64,000 nucleotides of DNA from Hymenochaete sp. R1 (Eukaryota; Basidiomycota; Agaricomycetes; Hymenochaetales; Hymenochaetaceae). Under the pieces are notes generated by a model that did no database searches, had not been told where the DNA came from, and saw only the letters and a list, made by a program, of their open reading frames with translations. Location of the stretch: NCBI GenBank assembly GCA_019400425.1, contig JAFREE010000010.1, positions 124,001-188,000 on the forward strand, given 5' to 3'. This document shows, in pieces, positions 21,514 through 32,438 of this stretch; within the stretch, counting starts at the first letter, position 1, and every line of letters begins with the position of its first letter. The position numbers and the translations under genes were made by a program.

Positions 21514-24144
21514 ATGCTGATGACAACCATGTCACCCTCATCAGCTTTGTTGAGCCCCTCGAGGTGGGAAGGGGCTTCTAATCCTTTTTTACCTGCTGCC
21601 ATGGCCTCCGACGAGACCGTCAAACTTATGCGACTTACTGGCGCATCACCATTTCTTATGGACCCGGGACCTTCGGATGTGTCTTTACGTGGCTCGACAG
21701 ACGAGTTTGGTGCACGCAAACGCCCTAGTTTGCGAACCAGACGTTCAAAAGACTCTGTAGCCTCATCTTCTACACTTTCGAAGCGGACATCCTTCATTGA
21801 CTTGAGTGAACCGGTTTCTCAAGGAATTCTCGGCACACTCAAGGGAAGGCTGGGGAAGAAACGCTCCGCACCCTTGCTGAGTGGTTCCTTATCTGCTCCT
21901 TCCTTCTCCACACCAATCTTCTCGATTACACCATCCGACGCCTCTTCAACCGACGCGTCCCCGAGCGCATCTCTGCCGAAGGATTCGTACTTTTCTATAG
22001 GCACCAGGCCGTCACATAGCTTCAGGGACGAACGCAAACGTACAGCAATACCAGAGGAAATATTGGATGGCATTGGCCGCGGAGTGAAGAAGATACCGGA
22101 GTCGGAGAAAGACGCTGACGAAGAGGAGGAAGATGTGGCTGAGGCCGAAGCTGACCTAACGAAAGGACGGTATCGTTCAATTCCTCTCAGACGACGGAAC
22201 GGGGATGTTTTGCACTCGTATCCGACTTTGGAAGCACCTTATGCGCAGGCATACAACAAAGTTGATCTTCAGAAGTGCGCGGATTTCCGGTTCTCAGCAT
22301 GCTCTTTCTAATCGTATTTTTCAGTGATTTATACTTCGACACTCTGTTGCGTAGACTTAACGTTAAAAATTCTCCGACATTCCGCGAGTACAGGGTACCT
22401 CCTCGAAGTGTTCTCGATCTTGGCTGTGGCGAAGGAACATGGTGCAAGGAGGCAGCGGCTATTTGGGCAGATGCAGGCACGAAAGTGATCGGGTTCGACT
22501 TGGTAGACCTTGTCAGCAAAGACTCGTTCATGCCATCGAATACATCGTTAATTCGTGGTAACTTGTGAGTCGAACGAGACACTGGAATAATATTACTTCT
22601 GACATGGGAACTAGCATATTGTACCGCCTTCCCTTCAAATCAAATTCATTCGATCTCGTTCGTTTGGCGAACCTCTCAAGCACAGTGCCTGAGAACCGCT
22701 GGGAGCATGTCCTTATGGAAGTCAAACGCGTTTTGAAGCCTCACGGTATGTCACCCTTGTCATGCTGGTGCATGCTTCTCATGATCGTTGTTTAGGGCGC
22801 GTGGAAATAGTTGACGACGAATTACTTTTCCCATACCCAAATCAAGGGTCGGAAGGGGGCGTGAATGACGTGAGCTACAAGCGTCGAAGTCGAAGTATAA
22901 CACCTCGGTCAAGCGGAGAATCGTCGCGGTCTAAAAAGTCTGAGAGCACGCTTGTTGCCTCAAGCAGCGAGGACAATCTAGAATCTTCGTTCTTAGACAT
23001 GTTCGACCAGGAGGTCGTTGACCCGGTCCCTCCATTGTGCGACGACGACTCCGAAGGTAGTTGTGACTCTCATTCGCTCTCAAGTCCCGAAGATGTAAAC
23101 GATATGGCATCCCTGGACGAGACAGTGTCAACGAATACCGCTGATCTTTTTCTATCGAGGAGTAAATACAACTCTCAGGAAGTAGAGAGGGTATACGAGA
23201 CAATGCTGGAGGGAGTATACAACATCAATCCTCACCCTGGTGAATTCCTGGAAGATCTCATGTGGAAAGTTTTTGGGTCGAATGGACGTGCAAGGCAGCT
23301 CCATGACTTCAAACTCGAGCTCCTCAGCAAGTCAGCCCACGATTTAGTCACTGGCTCGAAGCAGACGCAGGTTCCTTCCCAGCAGGAAAACTTGAAGCGC
23401 TCGAAGAAGCTCTACAAATACGATAGGGAAGCCAAGAGATCGGATAAGGACAAGGCTTTTGTGGACAAGATGGCCATCGCCAGGACGAAGGGGAAGGCGT
23501 TGAAGGTTCTCGGTGCGGATGGATCAGTCACCGCATTCGACCCGGTGTCGACTCAAATGTCAGACGCTTCGGACATCACCATTGACACGATAAATTGCCG
23601 ACCCCAAAGGAGTCGCGCATCTTCGCTATTTTCCACCCATGCCAGCTCGAGACCGTCGAGTTCCTCATCGAGCTCCTCCCAAACAGCCGTATCCCAAACG
23701 AAAGGTCAGGAAGGACGATACGTGCCTACAGGCCTTTTCGTTCAACCAGACCTCTTCCTCGAGACCACGCCGTCCGAATTGGAACGCTACCTTTTCAAAC
23801 ATACTGATACAGTCCTTTCCTCTAAAGCTGCCCTTAGCGAACACGTGTCAAAACTTGCTAATAATGCTGGTGATCGACTCATAGGAAACGAGGCATGGGC
23901 GGATATGCTTTGGGACTACGAGGCGGACAGGCGGGCTCGTTTTAATTTGCCGGAGATGGGAGGGCATTTCGATGATAGTGACGAGGAAGACGAGGAAGTT
24001 CATCCTTTGAAAGAGCCAGGGGCACATCCGCGTAGACTGATGGCAAGCGTAGCAAACGCCATGGCGACAAACAAGTCTTCCAGCTCGACACTTGTGAGGA
24101 GAATCCGTGTATTCGAGGCTTTCAAGGTCAATGCGTCGACATGA
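21514..24144 (+). CDS. SAM-dependent methyltransferase-domain protein with long disordered flanks
   Basis: Four exons; the first intron is 22275-22323, joining KVDLQ to NDLYFDTLLRRL. Two more short introns follow RGN and LKPHG. Residues 1-250 are Ser/Thr-rich with basic patches and probably disordered. The core has motif I SVLDLGCGEGTWCKEAAAIW, the acidic strand VIGFDLVDL, and the post-II region YRLPFKSNSFDLVRLANL, then ENRWEHVLMEVKRVLKPHGR. This is a class I (type 11) methyltransferase fold. The C-terminal half is again Ser/acidic-rich with one ordered island (YETMLEGVYNINPHPGEFLE). I chose ATG 21514 because upstream residues look like translated leader; M at 21526 or 21529 is also possible. 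The substrate is unknown; agaricomycetes have several uncharacterised proteins of this layout. A regulator of the LaeA type cannot be excluded but is not supported. Confidence 0.75.
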
Positions 24145-24453
24145 AGCACTTACTGCTTTCTAATTTTTCATGATTGACCACCTACCCATTCATCACTATG
24201 TTCATCTGTTTATGTTTTATATCTTCATGCAGCGCGCTCTTTACATTTCACTCTATTACATTGGCTGTGTTGCCGATCATTGACTATCCAAGGGTGCAAA
24301 TATTGTTGTACTCAAATAGTTCTCTTTGCATGTTCTCATTACTTTCGACGCTACTTACTCATAGTAGATACTTACGATCAACCAAAATGCTTCAGTCTAA
24401 ACAAATGGAATATGGAATTTTTAACATGTAAAAGAAGTGCATCGTGGATGTAA
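24145..24453. other. Convergent 3' flanks
   Basis: A gap of 309 bp lies between converging stop codons of the methyltransferase and C1D genes. It is AT-rich, as expected of overlapping 3' UTRs and terminators. No gene was seen. Confidence 0.5.
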
Positions 24454-25454
24454 TTATTCGAACGATTTCCCCTTTCTTTTCTTCTTTTTGGGGCTTTGAT
24501 CGCTCTGCGACGGTCCGCTATCCGCAGGAGTCAATACCCTACTTTCTGATTTCTTCTTCCTCTTCTTGCCATCATTATCCCCGGATGCTGGCTTCCCATC
24601 TCCCGGAGCTACAAGAGGCGACTTAAACTGTGGTCAGAGAATACTGAACGAAGGGTTGACCTACAAGTAGAGGTGTCCATGGTTGAAGGTCTTTTCGTTT
24701 TCTTTCCCAATGATTCTGCCGTTGTTTGCTTCTCCTGCACATCGTCTCCGCGGTCGACTTCTTGATCAAATACTTCTAGTGGTTCATCCTCCTCATCTTT
24801 CGCCTCTGCCACTTCTTGTAGATAGCGATCTCGCTCTCGCATCTTCTCTGTCATTTTCATAGGAACTTGTAAGGAAGCTTGAGGCGGCTGTTCTGTCAAA
24901 GACGACGCTTCGGCATTGGCACCGTATTGAATTTGGGAGATTGCATGCTTGATGAAGCGACCCGCTGCTTCTTTGTCCAAAGCGGTCGTCCGTTCTAGCA
25001 CGGAAATCGGTTGAGTCACAGACGAAAAAAAAAATTATAGACTCACTTTTGCCTGAATCTTCTGCTTCCTTTATTTTTTCGAAGTACTTCTTCACCCGCT
25101 CCTACATAGCAGCCTTGAATGTATGCATCAAATTTCACGATAAAGTGCTGCTCACTAGTTCGCCAACAACTGGATGCGTTTTAGGGTCAACACCCTGAGT
25201 CTTCAAGTACACTTTGTGTTCAACGTTATCGGGGAATGTCTTACCAAAGAGGCTACACAACACACACCGAATATAAGGTCATTTAATAGATACGGCAAAA
25301 CGGTGTAAAGTTTTGCTTGTTGTATTGTTTCAAGCCCATTTATTGTGTCGGATAGCGGCTTAGCAAACAGAGGTTCAAGTTGATTCTCAAGATCCACTAG
25401 TGACGTATTCAAAGCTTCGATCTTTGAATAAATCTTGGACTTGCCAGAAGCCAT
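24454..25454 (-). CDS. Exosome cofactor C1D/Rrp47 (Lrp1), Sas10/Utp3/C1D family
   Basis: Minus strand, ATG at 25452-25454 (MASGKSKIYSKIEALNTSL). The frame continues open upstream but in a basic stretch unlike the family. The first exon holds the C1D helical domain: LVDLENQLEPLFAKPLSDTI, then LETIQQAKLYTVLPYLLNDL. Later exons give GVDPKTHPVVGEL, ERVKKYFEKIKEAE and LDKEAAGRFIKHAI, all canonical for C1D/Rrp47. The tail is acidic and then very Lys-rich (KKKKRKGKSFE), with TAA at 24454-24456. At least four introns are present. Family role: binds Rrp6 and RNA, assisting the nuclear exosome in 3' trimming of rRNA, snRNA and snoRNA; human C1D also binds DNA-PK. It is divergent from RAD5 with 156 bp between starts. 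Confidence 0.88.
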
Positions 25455-25610
25455 GACGGCAAGAGGGTGAGAGGTGGTGACAATACGAAGCCGAGGCTCG
25501 GGCTGCCGGAAAGACCGGCACCGTGACGTGTGACTGTTACGTTTCGCGTCGCGTTTTCGTGTTCGCGCAATTAGAGGCGTCATCTACTACTCGCACTTTA
25601 CCTTACTACC
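25455..25610. promoter_or_regulatory. Bidirectional promoter, C1D / RAD5
   Basis: The 156 bp lies between divergent ATGs. It carries GC-rich GTTTCGCGTCGCGTTTTCGTGTTCGCGC at about 25540-25568, with several CGCG cores. A shared cell-cycle or damage-type element is conceivable but not shown. Confidence 0.45.
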
Positions 25611-28600
25611 ATGTCATTATCAATCGAGAAAGAATCCACGCCCCTCTTTTTACCAGAAGAGGAAGAAACACTAGCCATCAAGAGTGAGGAGTTGCCGAGC
25701 GACGGTTACATCGTGCGTTTACTTCAGCCTGAGACAACGGGACAACTTCTCTGACACGCTCCTCTAGGGCTCCGAAGAGAACAGAGAAAATACAGTGAGA
25801 GACGAATGGGAGAAAAATCTGCGTGGCGGGCGCTCGCATACTCCCACTTCAAGCCCGGACGTAGATGTCGCTCCCACATTTGAAGACGACGTGGACTCAG
25901 GAATTGAAGTCATCCTTCAACATGCTCCTTCCAATGCTTCAGATGGAGACTACCCTCGCAAGAAGAGGAAAGTAACTCCAGCTCTCGAACCTCCATTTTC
26001 GGTACCACAACGCTCCGAATACTTTCTGGGCTCGATCTTAGTCAGCAACGCCTGGAGCACTGCACGCGGGTCTGGATATGTTAAAAGCGGAGACTTGATT
26101 TCGGTTGAACGGGAGATTATTGAAGAAGGTGGCTTGTCTGCGAAAAAAAGCAAGGCAAAGAGCCAGGGGAAGCAAATGACGTTGAATAACATGTTCAATT
26201 CACAAGGGAAGGGAAACGGATCCCAAAAATCGAAGGCAAATATAATCGTCAGGTTGCGGAACGTCAGAGGCTTTGGCACGTAAATCGTTTTGCTCGTTCT
26301 TCTGCAATGATTTACTTTGTAACAGAATTTGGAAGGCTACCTGCCGATGTATCCACCTGGATCTCCAAGCTTCTCGACTTCGGTGAGCATTTAAGACTGC
26401 AATGGACAAGCTTCGCTCACATGATCTTGTGTAGGTATCATAAGTTTCAAGGGAAGTCGTATGGTGGACTGCCCGGATAAACTCTACACCGGAGCAGACT
26501 TGCTTGTCTCTCTTTCTATCTATATGCTTCCTTCTGCTTTCAAGCGTTACAAAGCAAAGGCGGATACGTCTTTGCCTATTAGTCAAAAAGAGAACTGGTT
26601 CAAGGAAGGACTCGAAACGACAGAAGAGGAAATGCTTCGCAAACGGAAAGCATCTCTACAAAACTTGTTCAAGAAGCTTGATCTCAAGCCGCGACATGGC
26701 AATGAAGCATCGCCAGATAAAGAGAATATTCCTCCAGAAGGGACTCCACAGTCGTCTCAGATTGTATGCTCCGGCTCGAGGAAGGGTCTCGGTAACATAG
26801 ACGCTCAGCGTGCTTTAGGTAGCTGCAGTCATGACCTGGATGAAGATGACGCGGAGGTTCTGGGCGCTGGGGATCTAGAGGTCATTTACAAGCGGTAAGC
26901 TCCAGTAATTTAAAAAAACGGGGTTTATATAATATTTTCAAAGTGCACAGGCCAACGACGCAACGATGGATGAAATGGAACCACGCGAGACCTTCATGAT
27001 GAATCTTCGGCCGTATCAGAAGCAAGCACTCTTGTAAGATTTTATAATCGTTTACATGATCATATAAACTAAGTAACTCCCGCTTAGCTGGATGTACTCA
27101 AGGGAAACAGGCTCGGCTGCAGCTCGCCAATCGCACTGCATGCATCCACTGTGGTCGGAGTACGTGCTACAACTTCTGTGGGGACCACATCCACTGATCT
27201 CTGTATTAATAGGTACATCTTTCCCCCAGAACCTGACTCGGACGGACTATTAGATCTTACGGCGGACGATATTCCTTTCTACTACAATTCGCATTCAGGA
27301 GAACTAAGCTTAGAATTCCCTCGGGCGGATTATTTATGCCGTGGAGGTATATTGGCTGATGGTATGTACTTTCCTATGATATGAATATATGATTTTTTTG
27401 ACACCCTGCATTCATTCTCTCAGAGAGTAAGTCCGTAGTGTTGGTACGCCTTCATTAGTCTTATATTGCTTCTAGTGGGCATGGGAAAGACCATCATGGT
27501 TTCCTCTTTGATTCAGACAAATCGAGGCGAGAAGGCTGAAGAAGAAGTCCCTGATGATCCGTTGGCCGTTCATACTCATGGAAAACCAAAGCAGTTGAAA
27601 TTAGATGCCGCTTTTCGACCTACAACCAAGACTGTGGCACGGAAAAGCCGGGCAACTCTCATTGTGGCTCCTGCGTCCCTACTGGATCAGTGGGCAAGTG
27701 AGATGCGACGGTCCAGTAAAGACGGGACTGTGAATGTTTCAGTCTGGCATGGCACAGACCGCGATGATTTGGAAGCAATGATTGACTCAGATATTGATGC
27801 CATAGACATTATTGTGACTTCATACGGGACAGTTGCATCGGAGCATATGAAATTCGTAAAGGAAGGAACATCTGTGGCGTTGTTCAATAGTGAGTGAAAA
27901 ACTCTCTCTTGAATGGCAGTGTAAACTGATGTCTACAAGTTGAATGGTTCCGCATTGTTCTCGATGAGGCCCATAATATCAAAAGCCGGGAAAGTAAAAC
28001 GTCTCGGGCAGCTTTTGACTTGAAGTCGCCGAGACGGTGGGCGCTAACAGGGACACCTATCGTCAACCGCCTCGAAGATTTATACTCTCTACTGTAGGTT
28101 TTTTCGCTCCAGAATCATTAACAACCGATGACAAATGACATTCTTTCAGTCGATTCGTCAACTTCTCCCCTTGGTCCGACTACTCTTTCTTCCGCTCCAT
28201 CGTTACGTTGCCTTTTCTCAATCGCGAGCCGAAAGCGATCGAGGTCGTACAAGTGATTTTGGAGAGCGTCCTGCTTCGCAGAGAAAAAACCATGCGCGAT
28301 CGTGATGGGAAAATGATCGTGCAACTACCGGATAAAGTGGTATGTAGATGGTCTATCTTTATTTTGATAAAAAGTGCAAAATTTGAGTGCAACCAGGTTA
28401 AGCACGAATATCTCGATTTCGGAATATTGGAACGCAAGATTTACGATGATATATACAGCAACGTGAAAAGGAAATTCAATTCACTGAGTGCCAAGGGGCT
28501 AGTCGGGAAGAATTACACTAACATTTTAGCTATGTTGATGAAGTATGGTTCTCACTTACGTATTGGAAACGGATTCTGAAGAACCCATCAGATTACGACG

Positions 28601-29990
28601 GGCCGTGCTCCATCCCAGTCTCGTTCTAAGTCGCGAAGAAGACGATGAAGGCGCCTCAACAAGTTCACCAGGATCTAACGTAAATGTGAACGAAATGATC
28701 AAACAATTTGCGGATCGGGAAGGAAATGGTGACGGCAGTAACGAAACCTACGCACAGAACGTTCTTGCAAATCTGAAAGCCACCGGGGCTGAGGAATGCC
28801 CTATATGTATGGACGTCATGGAGGAGCCTGTGCTACTTCCTGCATGCGCTCATTTTGGGTAGGTAATTGCAAATGAGTTATTGCTGTCAAAGATTGAAAT
28901 TCCTCTCAGATGCAAAGATTGTGTGCTTGCCTTCATTCACGACCGAACAGAAAAGGGCGAAGAAGGAATGTGTCCTACGTGCCGGAAGGGTCCAGTGAAG
29001 GTGGGCATCTTCATTCAACTCACATCGCGGTTTCCACTGACAATCTTCCAGCCTGACGACTTATTGGAAGTGATCAAACGAAAGAAGGTCAAACCTGCGG
29101 AGATCGGGATTGCTCCGGAAAGAGATGAAGACGAAGATGTGAATGCTCCACCTCCTTCCTCTCCGGCCTATGAACTGCGTAAGAATGACTTTAAGAGCTC
29201 GACCAAACTCAACGCTTTGATTGCGCACCTTCGTATGTCTCTTTGGATAATGTATATAGAAGGACACTGACGGTGACACTGCTGCAGGTCGATTGCGCGA
29301 TCAGGACCCTTGCTTCCGAGTTATAGTTTTCTCCCAGTTCACCAGTTTCCTCGATCTCATTGAACAGGTGATGCAACGAGAGAATCTGACATGGTATCGG
29401 CTCGACGGCTCGACGGAAATTCGAAAGCGACACCAAGCCATTGCAGACTTTAGCATTCCTACCCGTGAACCGAAAGTATTCATGTTGAGTTTGAAGGCTG
29501 GGGGAGTCGGGTTGAATGTTTGTCTTTCGTTTGTTCCATCGAAATGAATATACAACTGAAAATTTGTCTAGCTTACATCTGCCAATCACGTCTTCATGGC
29601 AAGTTAGTTCTTAGTCCGTACGGGTTTGATTATTAATATCTACTTGCAGATGGACTGTTGGTGGAACTCTGCTATCGAGAACCAAGGTAGCGACCAACCA
29701 CCGTTTTTTCCTTGATATACGGGCTAACGAGATCTTCAGCTATCGATCGGGTACATCGCATTGGTCAAGAACGAACAGTCCACGTCACACACTTCATCGT
29801 ATGTAGCACATCCTCTTTTTGTTCTCATCCCTGACGATGTGATAACCTCCAGGTATCCCACACCATCGAAGGGCGCATTCTTGAAATTCAGAAACGCAAG
29901 ACAGCTATCGTAAAGGAAGCCTTCAAGGGCCAAGGCGCAAAAGACTCGGATACCATAGAGAACCTTAGAATTATGTTTGATGAGGATTAG
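25611..29990 (+). CDS. RAD5: RAD5-type HIRAN/SNF2 helicase-RING ubiquitin ligase
   Basis: ATG 25611 ([13 protein letters not shown]), stop TAG 29988-29990, with more than twelve short introns. The HIRAN domain lies near 26000-26560 ([19 protein letters not shown], then [19 protein letters not shown]). SNF2 motifs: GGILADEMGMGKT (Walker A), [23 protein letters not shown] (DEAH box), [47 protein letters not shown] and [14 protein letters not shown]. Between the lobes is a C3HC4 RING ([28 protein letters not shown]). This order matches Rad5/HLTF, which polyubiquitinates PCNA and reverses stalled forks in error-free damage tolerance in the nucleus. The E and M of the Walker A box require a 3-nt exon at 27424-27426. 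All key residues are present. Confidence 0.93.
27424..27426 (+). other. RAD5: 3-nt microexon inside RAD5 (AGA)
   Basis: The upstream exon ends at 27361 with ..GCT GAT G. The next long exon begins at 27476 with TG GGC ATG GGA AAG. Skipping everything between would give ADVGMGKT and lose one residue of the nearly invariant DEMGxGKT box. Between them, ATTCTCTCAG (ending 27423), AGA and GTAAGT (from 27427) form acceptor, 3-nt exon and donor. The codons become GAG ATG = E M. The flanking introns are 62 and 49 nt, normal for this genome. Confidence 0.8.
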
Positions 29991-30362
29991 GAATCTTAAT
30001 CGCTTGGTTTTCATCGGAATTGTTGTTTTCACATACTGATTCGCATTTCATCTTGTAAAAGGATATCATTTAAACATTCAGCTAATACCTTTTAGTTATT
30101 GTCTGTCATCATAGCTCTATTTGAATATATGTTCTTGCAAAATCTGATCTGTGCGCACCGGTCTCCCAATTTTACTGATATTTGTTTCCTCTACTACTGG
30201 AGAGGGAGTGGCTGTGCCATCTCGACTCGCGACAAAGAATGATCGACGCTTCTTCCGAATTTAGAAAATCTCCATTCCTCGTAACCTCACACCGTTCCGT
30301 GTGTTCGGAAGGGTCAGAGAAAAAAGCTCATCCATTCAAATTTTTTCAACAAAATAGAATCT
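29991..30362. other. 3' flank of RAD5
   Basis: AT-rich sequence following the RAD5 stop, probably its 3' UTR and then spacer before the tRNA. A short + frame ending VGFEPTPFRTR overlaps the tRNA and is the usual artefact of translating a tRNA. No other feature. Confidence 0.5.
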
Positions 30363-30454
30363 TGACGAGAGTGGGATTCGAACCCACGCCCTTTCGGACT
30401 AGATAGTCTTTATAAACCTTAGTCTAGCGCCTTAGACCGCTCGGCCATCTCGCC
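30363..30454 (-). tRNA. tRNA-Leu(AAG) with a 12-nt intron
   Basis: On the minus strand the 92-nt sequence starts GGCGAGATGGCCGAGCGGTC and ends GGGTTCGAATCCCACTCTCG plus TCA. The acceptor stem GGCGAGA pairs with TCTCGTC with one G-T pair, and the discriminator is A. The D-arm and box A match TGGCCGAGCGG; box B is GGTTCGAATCC. The anticodon stem CTAGA/TCTAG encloses CTAAGG, then TTTATAAAGACT (12-nt intron after position 37) and A. The anticodon is AAG. A variable arm TCCGAAAGGGCG of type II shape supports leucine. It reads CUU/CUC codons. Confidence 0.93.
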
Positions 30455-30507
30455 ATGAAAGAGCATCTATTCAGTGTGTATATGTTACACGTCTACTATA
30501 AAGCTCA

Positions 30508-30548
30508 ATCCCATCGTTTTAACAACACAACATCCCATCGTTTTAACA
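30508..30548. repeat. Two copies of a 17-bp direct repeat
   Basis: ATCCCATCGTTTTAACA occurs at 30508-30524 and 30532-30548, 24 bp apart, about 55 bp 5' of the tRNA gene on its own strand sense. It is an exact short duplication. Function unknown. Confidence 0.85.
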
Positions 30549-31220
30549 TAAACATACTAAACCAAGATCTATCCGACAACTGTAGGGAATAGAACAGTGT
30601 CACATTGTATAACGACCGGCGCGGACCCGGGATTCCATTTTCAAAGACCCATTCAGCTACTTGAAGTCGGGATTTATGTTGAATTCGTCGTCATTGCTTT
30701 CTTCTCGTAATCTTTCTCTCAATTTACGAAAGAGACTGTAGAGAAATCGCAGCTACGACTTGTTGTAATCACGGAACAAAGCTTATTTAAGAATTTGCAC
30801 CGAAAGGAACGTCATCTGTCGCATTTTCGAAGGGCAGATGATTATAGAGAGGACATAAACAGCATGAGACAGCAGAGGACCCGATTTTCATCGGCAATGA
30901 AAAGACAGCAAGAGGACAAAAAATTGCTAAAAGTACACGAGTCAAGGATGAAAGTGTCGAACCAATTTGACCACAAGAGAGAAAGAAAAGACATAAGAAG
31001 GGAAGGAAGCAATGGCTGGAACACCATAGGGACGGATATGCGCACACGCGATATTCGGCACAACTATTCATGCAACATCGTTGGACACCTCGAAATGGAC
31101 TTGATCCCCTTCGCCGAGCGACAACCGCACGGGAAGACGCTGATCGACACGGACGGGCTAAAAGCACACAGCTAAGTTCAGCATCGCTCTTCTAGGTCTC
31201 ATAGAATAGATATGACATGG
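30549..31220. other. Intergenic region or alternative 3' exon of the Zn2Cys6 gene
   Basis: No independent gene was recognised. Sequence at 30790-31170 is open on both strands without family motifs. On the minus strand it could hold a last exon of the zinc-cluster gene, because a perfect GTGAGT donor precedes that gene's apparent stop. Acceptors near 31174 and 31194 would extend it to a stop at 31064 or 30787. Confidence 0.35.
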
Positions 31221-32085
31221 TCATAGAGAACTCACCATGCCGGCTCCGATATAAAACAACCCTCTCTGAAAGTTACGAGTGATGCTCGAAGTCTCTTCCT
31301 CCGTCAGTGGGCGAGCCCGTTTTGCGGGCCGGAACGAGGATGTGCTCGGCGTGTAGTATTCATAGTACGGCCCCGGAGGTGCGGGAGCTGGCTGAGGTGG
31401 GGCTGCTGCTGATGTCGGCTGAGTCGGAATCGTGGTTGCAATAAACGTAGGCTGCTGTGCGCTTTGTGCCACTACCGCGGCGCCGCTGCTCACGGCTGCA
31501 TGCGCGGAGAATACTAAACGTAAATGAAGGCTTCGGCGGCGACTTGAGAGATCGCTGCTCACACTGACCAGAAGTAGAGGCTGAATGCCCGTACGGTTGC
31601 TCGCTGTCTGGGTCCGGATACTTGCAAGTGTCTGAAAGTCCACGTTTTATGCAACTTTGGCAAGGGAGCACCTGGTGAGAACGGCCAAAGTGCATGAGAT
31701 CGCGTGTTGAGTGAGACGCAGGGCACGCATACCTCACTACAACGTGTTTTTCCTGAGTGGCATGATATACAAGCCTTTCGAACTACAGGCTATGAATATC
31801 GAGTTCATGTGAAAGTATAGAAAATGAGGACGTACTGCGAGGGATAGGAGAGGTGCGACGAGGCTTGTTGGATTTGCTGTTGGCAGTGCTGCCGTTTGCG
31901 TTATCCGGCGTCTGCGGTGTTGGCTGATGAACTTGTTGGGATTGTTGTTGTTGTTGCGGCTGCTGCTGCTGAGGATGTTGCGGCGGCTGTTGCTGATGTT
32001 GGTGCTGCTGGTTGAGTTGGTCGATAGGAGGATGATACTGGTTTGGCTCGAAAGTGGCCTGGGGAGTCGGTTCTTGCGCAGCCAT
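31221..32085 (-). CDS. Small Zn2Cys6 (GAL4-type) zinc-cluster protein with polyglutamine N-terminus
   Basis: Minus strand, ATG at 32085 (MAAQEPTPQATFEPNQYHPP). A Gln/Pro/His-rich stretch lies in the first 55 residues, followed by basic SNKPRRTSPIPR. The zinc cluster is split over short exons: RKACISCHSGKTRCSE, then VLPCQSCIKRGLSDTC, then KYPDPDSEQPYG. The spacing CxxC-x6-C and CxxC-x6-C fits a GAL4-type DNA-binding domain. An intron at the acceptor CTGTAG gives PRI|RKACISC. The C-terminal exon is Ala/Pro-rich and ends FQRGLFYIGAGMVSSL at 31221. The GTGAGT just before that stop suggests the true end may lie in a further exon (see 30549-31220). No fungal-specific transcription-factor middle domain is present, so it is short for the family. 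Targets unknown. Confidence 0.72.
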
Positions 32086-32438
32086 TTACTATTTACACTA
32101 CGGGCGACGGGACACGGGGAGGGCAAGGGGGTGGAATCGGCCGGGTTGGGACCGTTGCGAAGGGTGTGCGCTCTTTATGGAGCGGCAATATCGGGGAACA
32201 TCGGGCCGGCTGAGAGCCGCAAAAAATAGCATAAGGTTGGGGAGTGTAGTCCTTGTACTTCTGAGACCCGACCGGACGGCGACGTTAACCACATGCATAT
32301 GGCCGCGCGTCGGTCTCAATCACAAGCGGTCTTCCTAATTCAGTCATCCCTTCCGCCGTATCTCCCTTCAGCCCGGACACACCGGCTTCATTCCAGCCCC
32401 GGCTCCCCAATTGCGGAACGCACTCTAGTTCTCTACTA
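32086..32438. promoter_or_regulatory. Promoter region of the Zn2Cys6 gene and 3' flank of the BSP-like gene
   Basis: A gap of 353 bp, GC-rich near 32100-32220. Open frames here have no motifs. It should hold the zinc-cluster gene's promoter (minus strand) and the tail of the upstream minus-strand gene. Confidence 0.4.

Noticed and set aside
30182..30406. 74-codon + frame ending VGFEPTPFRTR
   Set aside because: The end is the well-known artefact from translating a tRNA T-arm on the opposite strand.
30795..31175. 126-codon + frame rich in Arg, Lys and Asp
   Set aside because: No homology or splice context. It is antisense to a possible last exon of the zinc-cluster gene.
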